From positions 104,642,794 to 104,706,793 of the forward strand of contig OV277858.1 in NCBI GenBank assembly GCA_922989275.2: a DNA stretch of 64,000 bases. The letters run 5' to 3'. The DNA comes from Gari tellinella (lineage: Eukaryota > Mollusca > Bivalvia > Cardiida > Psammobiidae). Made by a program: the position numbers and the translations under genes. Below are positions 41,727 through 52,121 of this stretch, piece after piece. How positions within the stretch are numbered: position 1 is the stretch's first letter; each line of letters starts with the position of its first letter. A model generated the notes under the pieces. It was not told where the DNA came from, did no database searches, and saw only the letters and a list, made by a program, of their open reading frames with translations.

Positions 41727-41927
41727 TACAGCGGAGAAGACTAAATTATTTGCCAATTTAACGCAAACGAATAATAAGCGCATTGAAATTAAGCTTTTAA
41801 CATGACAATTTGTTAATAATTCTGACTATCCAGTTTAATCTGAGTGGCAAATCGTTGGGGAAGTCTGGTCAGACGCTGGGTAGCGTAAGAACGTTTATTG
41901 GGAAAGATTAACGTCTTCTCAGCTGTA
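41727..41927. mobile_element. F1 MITE, decayed
   Basis: TACAGCGGAGAAGACTAAAT to AACGTCTTCTCAGCTGTA; core reduced to GTCAGACGCTGGGTAGCG. Confidence 0.75.
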
Positions 41928-41979
41928 AAAGTGTTGCAGGCAAGAACTCACATCCCCCCTTTGAAAAAAGTAAACTTAC

Positions 41980-42271
41980 CAAAACCCCTTACAGCTCCGA
42001 TGTTAGATGTGATAGAGGATGTTCCACCATTTGGCCACGTTGTTTCTGTTTTTGTTATCCCTTCCTCTGTCAGACAGGGGAGATTATGACCAGCTGTTAC
42101 CACTCGAACAGAGCATATGTCAAAACCTTGAGCCGATGAAGTGGCCTTGACCTTAAGATCAAACGTAGTACCACTGGGTATCTTTAGCAGGAGGCTGAAT
42201 ATGGCGTAAGTATTAATTGGTAATGGAACCAACGTGTCGTTTCTCTGTAAGGCGGCATGAATCGTGGCACT
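41980..42271 (-). CDS. Exon E14: first half of repeat R5
   Basis: 292 bp, phase 0 to 1; acceptor TTCTTCAG, donor GTAAGTTT. Contains NTYAIFSLLLKIPSGTTF, then DLKVKATSSAQGFDICSV and RVVTAGHNLPCLTEEG with the Cys pair (C...G-x-N-x-P-C). Matches E9 in length, phase and motif. Confidence 0.87.
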
Positions 42272-42291
42272 CTGAAGAATAAGAAACAGGA

Positions 42292-42430
42292 AATGCAATC
42301 GAAACTCGATAATTCGAACTCGCGTTGGTTCGAACATACTCATAGTGTAAAGTTAAAACATGTTATCGAAATTTAACTTATAAAATACTAGTCAGGTCGA
42401 TTTAAGCGAATTCGATAAATATAGTTTCGT
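42292..42430. mobile_element. F8 element, decayed
   Basis: CAATCGAAACTCGATAATTC, GAACTCGCGTTGGTTCGAAC, AAAGTTAAAACATG and its partial inverse. It lies about 20 bp upstream of the E14 acceptor, at the branch-point distance. Confidence 0.65.
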
Positions 42431-42540
42431 CTATGTTGTGAGATTTGTAACTGAGATTACAAAGTACAATGTTTCGAAATTCGGCTACGAAATGACTTAT
42501 TTTACCGGCTACGAAATGAATCGGCTACGAAATGACTATA

Positions 42541-42864
42541 ACTCACAACAACTAATGCAGCTGTTCCCGTAACAAGACAATTATATATAACTGGTGACTG
42601 ATGTTATACTGTCTGCTTAACATTGTCGTCTTCAGTTTTTTTCTTAAAGTTACGTATTGGACATTTTGACAGAAGAAATATAGAGAAAAATGACAAACAG
42701 TTTGAACCCAGATCACGTTACACGGCGTCTGATCTGGGTTCAAACTGTTTGCTTATGATGTTAATATTTCATCTCTATAACAAACCCCTCCGAACAACGC
42801 TCACAATCTGTGTCTCCCATTTGATGTTATTGTAGACGAGGGCGAGGGGCGGGGTGAGGGACTG
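42541..42864. mobile_element. F3 element, left end lost
   Basis: GCAGCTGTTCCCGTAACAAG, core GATCACGTTACACGGCGTCT, GATCTGGGTTCAAACTGTTT, right side GATGTTATTGTAGACGAGGG. Confidence 0.7.
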
Positions 42865-42902
42865 TAAACCACAGGGAAGCATGCAATAAAGATAATATGT
42901 AC

Positions 42903-43031
42903 CGGGGAATAAGTTTGTCCTCGTTTCACGGTGGATGAGAGGCGTCCAACCCACAAATAGTTAGTGGAGTACGCAATGCCGGCATCAATATAATGCTGGG
43001 AGTCTGCGGCCATGGCAGGGATATCTAAAAC
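42903..43031 (-). CDS. Exon E13: second half of repeat R4
   Basis: 129 bp (43 codons), phase 0 to 0; acceptor TATTACAG, donor GTACATATT. Peptide VLDIPAMAADSQHYIDAG then IAYSTNYLWVGRLSSTVKRG. Corresponds by position and phase to E18. An F3 remnant sits about 40 bp downstream of the donor. Confidence 0.78.
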
Positions 43032-43039
43032 CTGTAATA

Positions 43040-43680
43040 AAAATACAGTAAATACAATAAAGACCTTATCTAACGAAATAGCTTCTTTGATAGAATCAAT
43101 CTTCTACGAGGCCCTCTACATGTACAACATACGAGATTAAGTGTAAATCAGGGAATACGTGAAATACCAAAAAAATCAAGGATTTCACGAAAATCTCCCA
43201 GGGGAAAGGCGTATTTTGCAGTTTTTCGTTGATTTTTTTTTATAAATATTTGGCAGTTACTTATGATTAAGTAATGAATCGTACCTCGTTTAGTTCATTA
43301 AGTTGAAAGGCAAGTACCACGCTATAAAATATGTTGATAACCTTATTAACAAGACATAAATGCTCACTGTTAACTTATTTTTATTCACTTGTGCGAGAAA
43401 CTTTGTATGAAGTTCATTAGACCATGATATTTCAAGACAGCATGATGTTTAAAACCAATAGAAATGTCATTATAGTAGAAATCTATTAATCTCATGAAAA
43501 GGGACATTTCATCCATTCCTTAAAACGCCCAGTGATTACGCATAATCCCTAACTGATATTATGAAACACCCTGTACACAAAACCCTATTTTCTATCTATT
43601 TTTAGGTCCTCGAAAATCGTACAAAGAAAAAACTTTTCAATAAAACCTATGTTAAGCGAAAACTGAATTAAGATGTATGG
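43040..43680. other. Intron without recognised elements
   Basis: Upstream intron of E13. AT-rich; no inverted repeat of note. Confidence 0.45.
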
Positions 43681-43681
43681 T

Positions 43682-43931
43682 TACTGTGGAGAATCTGTTA
43701 TTCTTTCCCGTTTAAACGCAAACGTACGCAAACGCAAAGCACTAAAGCGTAGAAAAGAACAACTTTTGGACAATTCTGACAATTCTTGTTTATCTTGGTG
43801 GCAAACAGTTTGGAGCCTGATCAGACGCCGGGTTACCCGGCGTCTGATCTGGCTCCAAACTGTTTGCACTGCAAATAATAGTTTTAGCGTAAACGCCTTT
43901 ATTGGGAAAGAATAACAGATTCTCCACTGTA
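43682..43931. mobile_element. F1 MITE, young subtype
   Basis: 250 bp; one terminus has C>T (TACTGTGGAG). Core CAGACGCCGGGTTACC intact. Confidence 0.9.
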
Positions 43932-43934
43932 TCT

Positions 43935-44040
43935 TTCAAAACAGATGACCACTTAATGCAGGACAAAGCATATGCAAAAAGCTCATGTAGGAACTTTCTG
44001 TATGATTTTTGTCCTGCGTTAAGCTGCCACTTGTCATAAA
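43935..44040. mobile_element. F7/F4-like hairpin fragment
   Basis: GCAGGACAAAGCATATGCAA, AAAGCTCATGTAGGAACTTT and TTTTTGTCCTGCGTTAAGC pair imperfectly. Confidence 0.5.
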
Positions 44041-44191
44041 TATTACAAACATATCGTCTTTTTCATGGCCGCTAGAAACAGGTTCGGAAAGTCAGAATGT
44101 TCAACCAGTTGTCATTTTCTACGTTTTATTGTATTGCGTTTTTGTTGCATTTGCGAATAAACAGGAAAGTATAACGTTTTTCCAGTGTACA

Positions 44192-44425
44192 TACAGTGGG
44201 GAAAGCGTTATTAATTCACGTTTAAACACAAATGAAACGCAAACGCAATGCAATAAAATAAAAAAATGTAAACTTGCTAATTTTATTCTGAATGGCAAAC
44301 AGTTTGGAGCCTAATCAGACGTCCAGTAACCCGGCGTCTGATCTGGCTCTAAACTGTTTGCAATGAAAATATTAGTTTAAACATAATCGAGTTTATTATG
44401 AAAGAATAAAGTTGTCTCCACTGTA
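44192..44425. mobile_element. F1 MITE, older copy
   Basis: TACAGTGGGGAAAGCGTTAT to AGTTGTCTCCACTGTA; the core CAGACGTCCAGTAACC mismatches its partner ACCCGGCGTCTG. An earlier F1 right arm (44090-44190) touches it on the left. Confidence 0.82.
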
Positions 44426-44429
44426 CGCA

Positions 44430-44679
44430 TACAGTGGAGAATCTGTTATTCTTTCCCGTTTAAACGCAAACGTACGCAAACGCAAAGCACTAAAACGTAG
44501 AAAAGAACAACCTTTAGACAATTCTGATAATTCATGTTTATCTTGGTGGCAAACAGTTTGGAGCCTGATCAGACGCCGGGTTACCCGGCGTCTGATCTGG
44601 CTCCAAACTGTTTGTATTGTAAATAATAGTTTTAGCGTAAACGCGTTTATTGGGAAAGAATAACAGATTCTCCACTGTA
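44430..44679. mobile_element. F1 MITE, young subtype
   Basis: 250 bp, both ends identical to the 16766 copy as far as read by eye. It ends 24 bp downstream of the E12 donor. Three F1 copies lie head to tail between 43.68 and 44.68 kb. Confidence 0.92.
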
Positions 44680-44703
44680 ACTATATTTTCAAACTGTACA
44701 TAC

Positions 44704-44815
44704 CTTATAGTACAGGGCAAACCGCGTGACATCATCCGCGGGGTCAACACTAAATGGGTCGTTACACACTCGCCCCAACTTCATTTTGATTCTATCTATT
44801 ATCTTGTCATCATAT
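44704..44815 (-). CDS. Exon E12: connector exon of repeat R4
   Basis: 112 bp, phase 2 to 0; acceptor CACTTCAG, donor GTATGT. Peptide YDDKIIDRIKMKLGRVCND then PFSVDPADDVTRFALYYK. Aligns with E17 by N/D-Y-x-D-K followed by P-x-x-x-x-D-x-V. A young F1 MITE ends only 24 bp downstream of its donor. Confidence 0.82.
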
Positions 44816-45039
44816 CTGAAGTGATACAGATTACAGGGCTACTGTGAAACAATACAGACTTCAGGGTTCATCTAAAATCATACAGAATATACAAAATTCA
44901 TCTATAAATATATCAAATTAACCTGAAATTATATAGAGTTCATTGTTAATCTGCACAATACAGACTTCAAATATCTCCTGAAACACTACAGAATTCTTCG
45001 TTTATCTATCCAGAATGCAAGGTCTATATCACAGGTACT

Positions 45040-45120
45040 TGACACATAGATGTAGCTCTATAAAAAAACCAAAATAAAAAAAAACAACTAAGCTTCTTTT
45101 CGAGTTACAGTGGTTTGATA
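45040..45120. repeat. Solo end of the hairpin transposon
   Basis: CACAGGTACTTGACACATAG matches the terminus at 34628; no second arm nearby. Confidence 0.55.
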
Positions 45121-45127
45121 GCTATAC

Positions 45128-45330
45128 ATTAACTCTTTCCACCATACATGTACAAGCGCTTTAAGCACATTCAATTAATTCCTCCACTGAAGAAAATAGT
45201 TCAACTTTATAGAGTCATAAGATTTTCTCTATCTTAGCAGATGCATATTAAGGAAGGCGATTCTGCTTTAATTTCAACCTGCTTTAAGTAGTCACCTGCT
45301 TCTAAATAAGAAACTGGTTGGTTAAAGGGA
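45128..45330. mobile_element. F4 element, half hairpin
   Basis: TAACTCTTTCCACCATACAT to GAAACTGGTTGGTTAAAGG; CCACTGAAGAAAATAGTTCA, AAGGCGATTCTGCTTTAATT. Confidence 0.65.
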
Positions 45331-45504
45331 AACTATACTCTTCTTCCGTGTTAAAACATAACATTTATAGTTGTACTTTTGTTTGACCTAGAGGGTATGC
45401 GGACCTTTCCTAATATTTGTATAACTTGTGACCATACACTTTTGCAATATATTGTATAATACTGTAAAAAGTTATTACGTGCACATCAAAGCTGTAGAAA
45501 CTGT

Positions 45505-45912
45505 TAACAGTAAACCCCCTCTGAACCGGACATACTTTGGGACAACGTAAATTCCCAGTTAAGGGGGTTTCCAGTTCAGAGGGTTTTCCCTACATAATTT
45601 GTACAGATACCTGACCAATTAAAGCAGATTGGAAGTAAAGCAGAATGCCCATAAGGCGCATTCTGCTTTACTTTCAACCTGCTTTAAACTATCATCTGTT
45701 AGAATGTAGAAAATAGTTCTGATGATACATATTCATGATTTAATTAAGTAGATATAATTTCTTCTGTGTAGGAATAATGCAAAGGCGTAAAAATGCATAT
45801 TTATGATGTAATTTGCTAAAATAAAGAAGGATTGGAAACGGGACCAATGTTTTATCCGGTTTAAAGAGAATTCTAGTAGTTTAAGGTTCCATTTTGAATG
45901 GATCCCACTGTA
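45505..45912. mobile_element. F6 element carrying an F4 module
   Basis: ACAGTAAACCCCCTCTGAAC, CGGACATACTTTGGGACAAC to GGTTCCATTTTGAATGGATC, CCACTGTA. F4 core GCAGAATGCCCATAAGGCGC at about 45640. Same plan as 3846-4245. Confidence 0.75.
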
Positions 45913-45948
45913 TTTCGAAACAAAATGAGATTTGTAATAAAGTATGAT

Positions 45949-46186
45949 TAACTCATTAAGCCCTAGTGACGCATATATGCTCCTTTACCAAATGTGTACC
46001 TGAAAAAGAGAACACTTGTCCTATGCAAACATGGAAGTCCCTGATCAGAGCCCTCTGATCAGGGACTTCACCGTTTGTCATTTTGCAATTTATAACAAAA
46101 ACACCCATAAATAGTCTAAAATGGACCAGCCCTATTAATGGCAAACTGGAATTGTCCATTGGAAATTTCAGGGGATAATGAGATAA
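45949..46186. mobile_element. F12 palindromic element
   Basis: TAACTCATTAAGCCCTAGTG, ACGCATATATGC to TTTCAGGGGATAATGAGATA; core AGTCCCTGATCAGAGCCCTC, TGATCAGGGACTTCAC. It ends 17 bp from the E11 donor. Confidence 0.8.
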
Positions 46187-46202
46187 ATAAAAAATATCTT
46201 AC

Positions 46203-46459
46203 TGAGAGAATATTTGGACATTTTTGTTGGCCCATTCAGGGGTGATGCAGGGAACGTTTTGTCCGTTGGACTCTATCTCCAGTCGGCAAACATGGAAGTA
46301 GGTGTTATCTGTGTCAGCCGGCATTAGAAACTCTAGGCCCAGTTCAGGATACAGAATGTTGTTGGTTGTTGTCATGTCAATGATAACCTTCGCATGGCTA
46401 GTGACAGCGAGGTCTGAAGAAATGCTATGGCTGAAGGAGAACGTTGGCGCTGTGGCATT
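46203..46459 (-). CDS. Exon E11: first half of repeat R4
   Basis: 257 bp, phase 0 to 2; acceptor TTCATAG, donor GTAAGATAT. Peptide NATAPTFSFSHSISSDLAV, then HAKVIIDMTTTNNILYPELG, then FHVCRLEIESNGQNVPCIT carrying the Cys signature. The N-A-T start is a possible glycosylation site. Counterpart of E16 (263 bp, same phases). Confidence 0.87.
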
Positions 46460-46469
46460 CTATGAATAA

Positions 46470-46920
46470 AATAAGAAATATCTTTAAAAGGATATTCCGT
46501 AGCAGGTTAAATTGTTTTATTTGGGTACAATATTCATTGTATAAACATGTTCTGTTTCTTTTTATTTAACAGAATTTCCAACACGCTAAGTTAAGAGATT
46601 ATCCACGCTACATTTAGAAATGGTGATGTTGTAACACCAATAATTTAGACTGCATATCATTTTTTAGTCTAGGATAAATGTGAGAAAAAAACACAAAAAT
46701 AACAGAACACCAGCCTAGGCCATTGCGGCCTTTTGGTCAATGCGAGTTTTGTGTTTCAAGTAAGCTGGCATTGCCTGAGATTTCTGGTCATTTCGGATTG
46801 GTTAAATTGTTTCAAAGACTGGATAACTAAAGAAAAACAGTAGGCCTACCGTCTGCAACGGAAATAAAACTACAGTGACAATCACGAAACATTTGACAGT
46901 AAAGGGGTTTAGGTTTGCGA
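46470..46920. other. Intron without recognised elements
   Basis: Between E10 and E11. AT-rich and without clear repeats. Confidence 0.45.
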
Positions 46921-46925
46921 CTTAC

Positions 46926-47134
46926 TGAAACTGTGGTCATAGATGATGTGGCAGCCAAGTTAACGGCCATCGAATATATTTGAGTATACGCTCCGCTAAC
47001 AGTTAAACCCAAAACGGCCGTGTGTGTTTGGCCGATGGCGGCGGTTGGGTGTCCCATCAGAGGGGTCATGATGGCCTTGACTAAAATAGTGTCGTCATCC
47101 GCAATACTAAACTGCTCCAAGTTAGTAAGCATAC
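46926..47134 (-). CDS. Exon E10: second half of repeat R3
   Basis: 209 bp, phase 1 to 0; acceptor AACTACAG, donor GTAAGTCGC. Peptide GMLTNLEQFSIADDDTILV then AIGQTHTAVLGLTVSG and SMAVNLAATSSMTTVS. Counterpart of E15 (203 bp, same phases), sharing the I-x-D-D-D-T-x-x-V/I segment. Confidence 0.85.
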
Positions 47135-47202
47135 CTGTAGTTTGATAGATTGAAAGGAAAACAGTAAAATTGCGTCACTACGACCGCTACACTGAATTGT
47201 AT

Positions 47203-47420
47203 TAACCCCTTCACTGCCATGACGTCATCAAAATTAAAAAATTGTCGTCTGCTTCTATTTCTAAAAACCATTTTAGGTAGATATATTTTGACGTAAGAAA
47301 TAATTGAAAAGAGTGTCAAACAGTTTGGATCCTGATCAGACGCCGCGTGACGCGGCGTCTGATCAAATCCAAATTGTTTGCAAATAACATTGTACTCGGG
47401 GTAAGGCAGTGAAGGGGTTA
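47203..47420. mobile_element. F2 element
   Basis: TTAACCCCTTCACTGCCATG, ACGTCATC to GTAAGGCAGTGAAGGGGTTA; core GATCAGACGCCGCGTGACGC, GGCGTCTGATC. The best-preserved F2 copy. Confidence 0.88.
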
Positions 47421-48010
47421 ATTATTCGGTATTAAAGCCAGATGAATTCTTAAAGCAAGGGGAAAGGAAAACAGAAAGCACCTAAATAAGCTTAATGTGT
47501 CGGGTTTAAGAAACCATTGTCTTCAACACTCAGTGCAGGGTAAATAAGAAACAGAAGGTTAGATTCAAACAAGAGGCTTAGATGCTATTTGAAGTTGCAC
47601 CCCCTACTATTTCTAGACCAAATCCACATATCCCTGACCTGACCTGACAAAACGCAAATAATATCATATTGTACAGGCAGTTTGCACTTTTCCAGCATAA
47701 AAAGCATCTTTTGGCTCACATTCTCACAACCAGCAGTAAGTATTACCGTCATTTTTCTTAATTACAATATTTTAGTACACAAGGCATTAAATGTTTTGGG
47801 TCATCCCACAAGACGACAGTTTTGAAATATATTTAGGAATGAAAATAGTTATTGTTACGCCTTGTATTATATATTCCTTGACTTTTCCCTGATATGTTCT
47901 GACATACATGTGTAAATTTTACATGACAAATTTGAAAAGTCCTCCACTATTCCTTAATCTTGAACAAATCATGTTCCCCTGATTTTTCCCGACCCGGGTA
48001 ACCTTGATTC
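47421..48010. other. Intron without recognised elements
   Basis: Upstream intron of E10. Weak F7-like word (AAAGCAAGGGGAAAGGAAAA) near 47455; nothing else. Confidence 0.45.
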
Positions 48011-48011
48011 A

Positions 48012-48485
48012 CCCTTTACTTAAACCTTTCCTTTAAAGAAGCGCCTTTTAGCTCATCATATTAATTCCTACACTAAAGAAAATAGTTCCAATTTTTACGG
48101 TCATGAATAAGTTTCATGAAGAATATTATCTTTACTCTAGCAAGTGGAAGGTTGAAGCAGACTGAAAGTAAAGCAGAATGCGCCTTCAGGCGCATTCTGC
48201 TTTACTTTCAAACTTCTTTAAGCAACTATCTGCATTCGATATTGAAAACAGGCTACGGAATAAGGTGTTAATAGCACGTTTCTAGTATTGATGCCAGGTA
48301 ACCAATTAAAGCAGATTGAAGTGAAGCCGAATGCGCCTTATGGTGCATTCTGCTTTGCATTTAGTCTCCGTTAAGCTACTACCTACCAGAATATAATATT
48401 CATGACTGTATAAAATGGAACTATTTTCTTCAGTGGAGAAATCAATTAGGTGTGTTAAAATACGTATCTGTGGAGTAATGGGTTA
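48012..48485. mobile_element. Two adjoining F4 elements
   Basis: First: hairpin AAAGCAGAATGCGCCTTCAG, GCGCATTCTGC at 48170. Second: GAAGCCGAATGCGCCTTATG, GTGCATTCTGC at 48320. The right end GAGTAATGGGTTAAAA lies about 25 bp from the E9 donor. Confidence 0.8.
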
Positions 48486-48510
48486 AAAGTTGACTGCACG
48501 ACCTACTCAC

Positions 48511-48808
48511 CAAGCCCGATCTCAGCCTCGTCTGCATATGATCCACCGGCCTCTCTGGTTGTGTATACCGTGGTCAGGTCGCTTAGTTTCAAACATGGAA
48601 ACTCTTCCCCTACTGATACGATCTCCAGCTTACATACTTGGAAGACTGGCGTTCCACTGTCGAATGGGGCTACAAGTTTCAGTACAAAGTCACCAGCCAC
48701 TCCAGATGAGGGAGGGATTCGAATCCTGAACTGAACCTCGAACGGGTCCCCAATGGTAGCGTCCCAATTTGTCAAACTTGTTGTATGGGAGACATACGCT
48801 GGAACAGG
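48511..48808 (-). CDS. Exon E9: first half of repeat R3
   Basis: 298 bp, phase 0 to 1; acceptor CATGTAG, donor GTGAGTAGG. Contains IGDPFEVQFRIRIPPSSG, then FVLKLVAPFDSGTPV and FQVCKLEIVSVGEEFPCLK, a clean example of the Cys-(10-13)-G-x-x-x-P-C signature. Size, phases and content match E14 (292 bp, 0 to 1), its counterpart in the proposed five-exon duplication. Confidence 0.87.
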
Positions 48809-48887
48809 CTACATGGAGAGATAATGGAGATGATATTTTCCCTATTTCCAAATACTGAATACCTCTATAAACCTACTACAATACACC

Positions 48888-49112
48888 CTACCTAAACGAT
48901 CCTCCTAACAACGATTCCCTCCTCACAGCAACACTTACCTATGTTTCCAAGACACGATAGTTTTGTCCAACCTTTCTAGATCTGCGTCACTAGGCGTCTA
49001 ATCTGGATTCAAGCTGTTTGCAAATGTAACCCCATTCCCCTCCCTATAATAACCCCCTCGGAACACGCAATCCTTGTCTCCCATTGGATGTTATTGTAGA
49101 GAGGGAGCACTG
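48888..49112. mobile_element. F3 element, core deleted
   Basis: TACAATACACCCTACCTAAA, CCTAACAACGATTCC to GTAGAGAGGGAGCACTGTC; only TAGGCGTCTAATCTGGATTC of the core remains. Confidence 0.72.
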
Positions 49113-49156
49113 TCATTCCAATCTGCCTTCCTTTAGTGGTTACCTCACACGAAATT

Positions 49157-49338
49157 ATAGTGGAGTAAGCGTACTTATTTCAAGTTTAAACGCAAATGAA
49201 ATGCATTGTAAAAAAATGTGATAAAAAATGACACATCTTAACATTTTTCAACGTAAAAGCGTTTATTGGGAAAAACTAGCGGATTATCCACTGTATGACG
49301 TCATTCATGACGTCAGAATAACGCTTTCTCCACTGTAA
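49157..49338. mobile_element. F1 remnant plus paired CRE sites
   Basis: TAGTGGAGTAAGCGTACTTA to GGATTATCCACTGTA, immediately followed by TGACGTCATTCATGACGTCA and a second F1 end (GCTTTCTCCACTGTA). Confidence 0.7.
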
Positions 49339-49442
49339 ATGGTCTTCAAAAGTATATATTTGTATTTAGGGGATCTAGTTCCCAAAGCACAGGCACGTGT
49401 TTTAGAAATAAATAACGATTTCTCCCATCTTACATCATATGT

Positions 49443-49603
49443 TACAGTCGAAACTCGATACTTCGAACTCGCTTAAATCGAACCTATATGTACCAGTTCT
49501 TCATAAGTTTAATTACGAGAATTTGAGCATACCCGTATTTCAAAATTTGAAATTTGGGTATGGTCGAACTAACGCGAGTTCGAATTATCGAGTTTCGACT
49601 GTA
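49443..49603. mobile_element. F8 palindromic MITE
   Basis: TACAGTCGAAACTCGATACT to ATTATCGAGTTTCGACTGTA; the interior CCCGTATTTCAAAATTTGAA, ATTTGGG is self-complementary. Confidence 0.86.
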
Positions 49604-49689
49604 TTTATTGTTTGACTTTTAGTTCTGTTTTTGTAAGCTACATGTACATTGTTTAACCTAATGTTAAAACAAATTAGTTAATTTTTTTA

Positions 49690-49878
49690 TATCCACTGCA
49701 AACAGTTTGGAGCCAGATCAGACGCCGGGTAACCGGGCTTCTAGTCTGGCTTCAAAATTATTGTCACTCAGATTAAAGTAGAAAGTTTGAATTGGAAATA
49801 AGTTGTATTTTTCAAGATTTTAGCGCAATGCGTTTCTTTTTATGTTTAGACGGGTAAGAATAACGTTTTCACAACTGT
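49690..49878. mobile_element. F1 MITE, left arm lost
   Basis: TCCACTGCAAACAGTTTGGA, core CAGACGCCGGGTAACC / GGGCTTCTAGTC, right end AACGTTTTCACAACTGTA. Confidence 0.7.
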
Positions 49879-49977
49879 AGATACGGAATCTACGAGAAGC
49901 TCGCGGAGTTTGTCAGAAATATCAGCGCATGCGCGATCATTACTAAACTGTATGCGACATTACGCACACTATATAAA

Positions 49978-50340
49978 TATTTGATGGCAGTTTACATTAA
50001 AATGGTCAACCTTCGAATAATATCTAATATTTATTTAATTACACCGAGCTTATCAGCCCTGACTGTGGAATCGTCTCGTTCGTATTTTACAAAATATGTT
50101 GTGAATACCAATTTTAAGCCGCCGTGCACATAACGCGGGAAACGACGTCGACGTCTTGACGCCACATTGTTTATATTATTACAAAAAGAAAGAATAACGT
50201 TAAGATAAGTAATTGGAGACACAACGTTTTTTTCATTGTCTAGTTTCCAAATATCCTTTTCAGAAAGTGTATGCAAATTGTTTTGATGCAATACTTGGTA
50301 TCGTCTGATGACAGTAATCTGGGTCAGAAAAAAGCACGAG
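49978..50340. repeat. Dispersed repeat F16
   Basis: TACACCGAGCTTATCAGCCC, GCCGCCGTGCACATAACGCG, TCGTCTGATGACAGTAATCT match 20410-20690; the palindromic head is mostly lost here. Confidence 0.68.
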
Positions 50341-50490
50341 AAAGCAAGATTTCTAGAAGCTTAATTTTGGACGGTATTACAGCAGTAAAAGCTTTAGAAA
50401 TAAATGTATTGTTTAGAAAACTACTGTAAGGGTCGTTGTAAGGAGGGATTCGTTGTTGGGAGGGTCGTTGTAGAGAGGGAACACTGTATA
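50341..50490. mobile_element. F3 right-end fragment
   Basis: GTAAGGAGGGATTCGTTGTT, GGGAGGGTCGTTGTAGAGAG, GGAACACTGTA. It ends about 20 bp from the E8 donor. Confidence 0.7.
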
Positions 50491-50510
50491 TCATATAGTG
50501 TGTTACTTAC

Positions 50511-50689
50511 AAATCCAGATGTAGCTGCTGCATTAACAGTTATGTTATAACTTCCGGCCCATATTTGAGTGGTGCCCATCTCCATTGTTATCCCTAAACT
50601 AAGCTCCTGTCCTACTAAGCTTGGTTGATTATACAAATGGAGGAGGGCATTGGCGGTTACACTGGTCCCTGGCGAAGCAGCTCCTGGTC
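50511..50689 (-). CDS. Exon E8: second half of repeat R2
   Basis: 179 bp, phase 1 to 0; donor GTAAGTAA. The peptide runs PGAASPGTSVTANALLHLYN, then GQELSLGITMEMGTTQIW, then AGSYNITVNAAATSGF. One N-glycosylation sequon (N-I-T) is visible, which suits an extracellular chain. Confidence 0.82.
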
Positions 50690-50799
50690 CTGTGATGACA
50701 AAACATGGACATTGAAAACTCTATGTACAGATTACTTAGATATAATGACATTTTCGTTCGGAGCAATTTTACAATTAGTCCGCCACCCAAAAGGTCACT

Positions 50800-50888
50800 T
50801 TTATGGTGAGGTTAATGTCAGAAGAAATTGCCAGATTAATGTTATAATAAATGGCCAGGTCAATGTCACAAGAGATGGCCAGTTACTT
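50800..50888. repeat. About 28-bp minisatellite
   Basis: GTGAGGTTAATGTCAGAAGA, GCCAGATTAATGTTATAATA, GGCCAGGTCAATGTCACAAG: three diverged units related to 29402-29467. Confidence 0.72.
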
Positions 50889-51016
50889 TCTACGAAAATA
50901 CCGAAAAGACCTGCGGACAGATTGTAAAGTTTGCTCTAACCCTAAGTTCCAAACGCTAGGATTTGGGTGGCGGACTAATTGTTAACTTTCGCCTTTCGAT
51001 CTCCACATCAATTGGT

Positions 51017-51271
51017 ATGTTGAATAATATGCTATTCTTTCCCGTTTAAATGAAAAAGAAAACGCCAGTGCTTTGCAACAAAAAGCTGAAAATAAACAAC
51101 AATTTTTAAACAATTCCGACCATTCATTTTTAATATGAACGGCAAAAACATTGGAGCCTGAGCAGACGCCGGTTTACCCGGCGTCTGATCTGGCTCCAGA
51201 CTGTTTGTAAAGAAATAATAGATTTTAGCGTAAACGCGTTTATTGTGAAAGTGTAACGTCATATCCGCTGT
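51017..51271. mobile_element. F1 MITE, older copy
   Basis: TGTTGAATAATATGCTATTC to AACGTCATATCCGCTGTA; core CAGACGCCGGTTTACCCGGC intact although the ends are decayed. Confidence 0.78.
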
Positions 51272-51293
51272 AACATTCAGGTGTTGGTTTAGC

Positions 51294-51540
51294 CCTTTCC
51301 CCCACAGAAGCGACTTTGTGCGTAGTTAATTTATTCCTCCGCTGAAGAAAATAGTTCCAGTTTATACCCTCATGACAATTACCATTACAAGTATTTTATA
51401 TAACCTAGCAGATTTTTAGCTCAAAGCAGGCTGAAAGTAAAGCAGAATGTGCCTTAAGGCACATTCTGCTTTGCTTTCAACCTGCTTTAAGTGGTCACCT
51501 GTCATCAAAACTAGAAACAGGCTATGAGGTAAAGGGTTTA
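51294..51540. mobile_element. F4 element
   Basis: TAGCCCTTTCCCCCACAGAA to GGCTATGAGGTAAAGGGTTT; hairpin AAAGCAGAATGTGCCTTAAG, GCACATTCTGC perfectly paired. Confidence 0.85.
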
Positions 51541-51609
51541 TTCACGAAACAAATAAGGCAGAACTCCCGGTATTACTTTAATCCTCCATTTAGTTGTCAC
51601 CTGCTTTTT

Positions 51610-51755
51610 GTTGTATACCTTCTTTTTCAAATAGTGTCCGATTTATACCGGTTTACTGTTTACGAAAATCAAGATTAATATACACGCTTGAAAGGGAAAA
51701 TACCCGTATTTCAACATTAAAAGGCGAGTTTAAAATATCAAAGTTCAGCTGTATA
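51610..51755. mobile_element. F8-like remnant
   Basis: GGAAAATACCCGTATTTCAA and AATATCAAAGTTCAGCTGTA; the left end is unclear. Confidence 0.45.
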
Positions 51756-52121
51756 TCCTTAACCTTCTTTAACCGGCACATTGCTTTATCTGAAACCATC
51801 AGTTGGTACCGAAGGATGGTGGGGGAAATGTATTAAAACAGGCTTAAACAGACAAGGGGAACAAAATCAAACACACCATCTCAGAATTCGGTTACAACTT
51901 GTAAAGGGAGTTACTTGCAGCCAATTTTATACTACGTTTATTTGTTGAAAGCGATAGAAGTCCAACTATCGATATCTGTTCAAACTATCGCCGATACGCT
52001 AAATATCTAAAGTTTGATCTTTGCTATCGGAAGTCGACTATTGTGTCTTCAGCTATCGAGACAAGTCGAAACTAGCAGCTACCATGCCACCCCTAAAATG
52101 GGAACGAAATCTGTTCTACCG

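Noticed and set aside
43673..44663. Recurrent ORFs with SGESVILSRLNANVRKRK and WWQTVWSLIRRRVTRRLIWLQTVC on both strands
   Set aside because: They read through the F1 MITE arms and palindromic core, recur at every young copy and have no upstream start or homology. They are by-products of the repeat.
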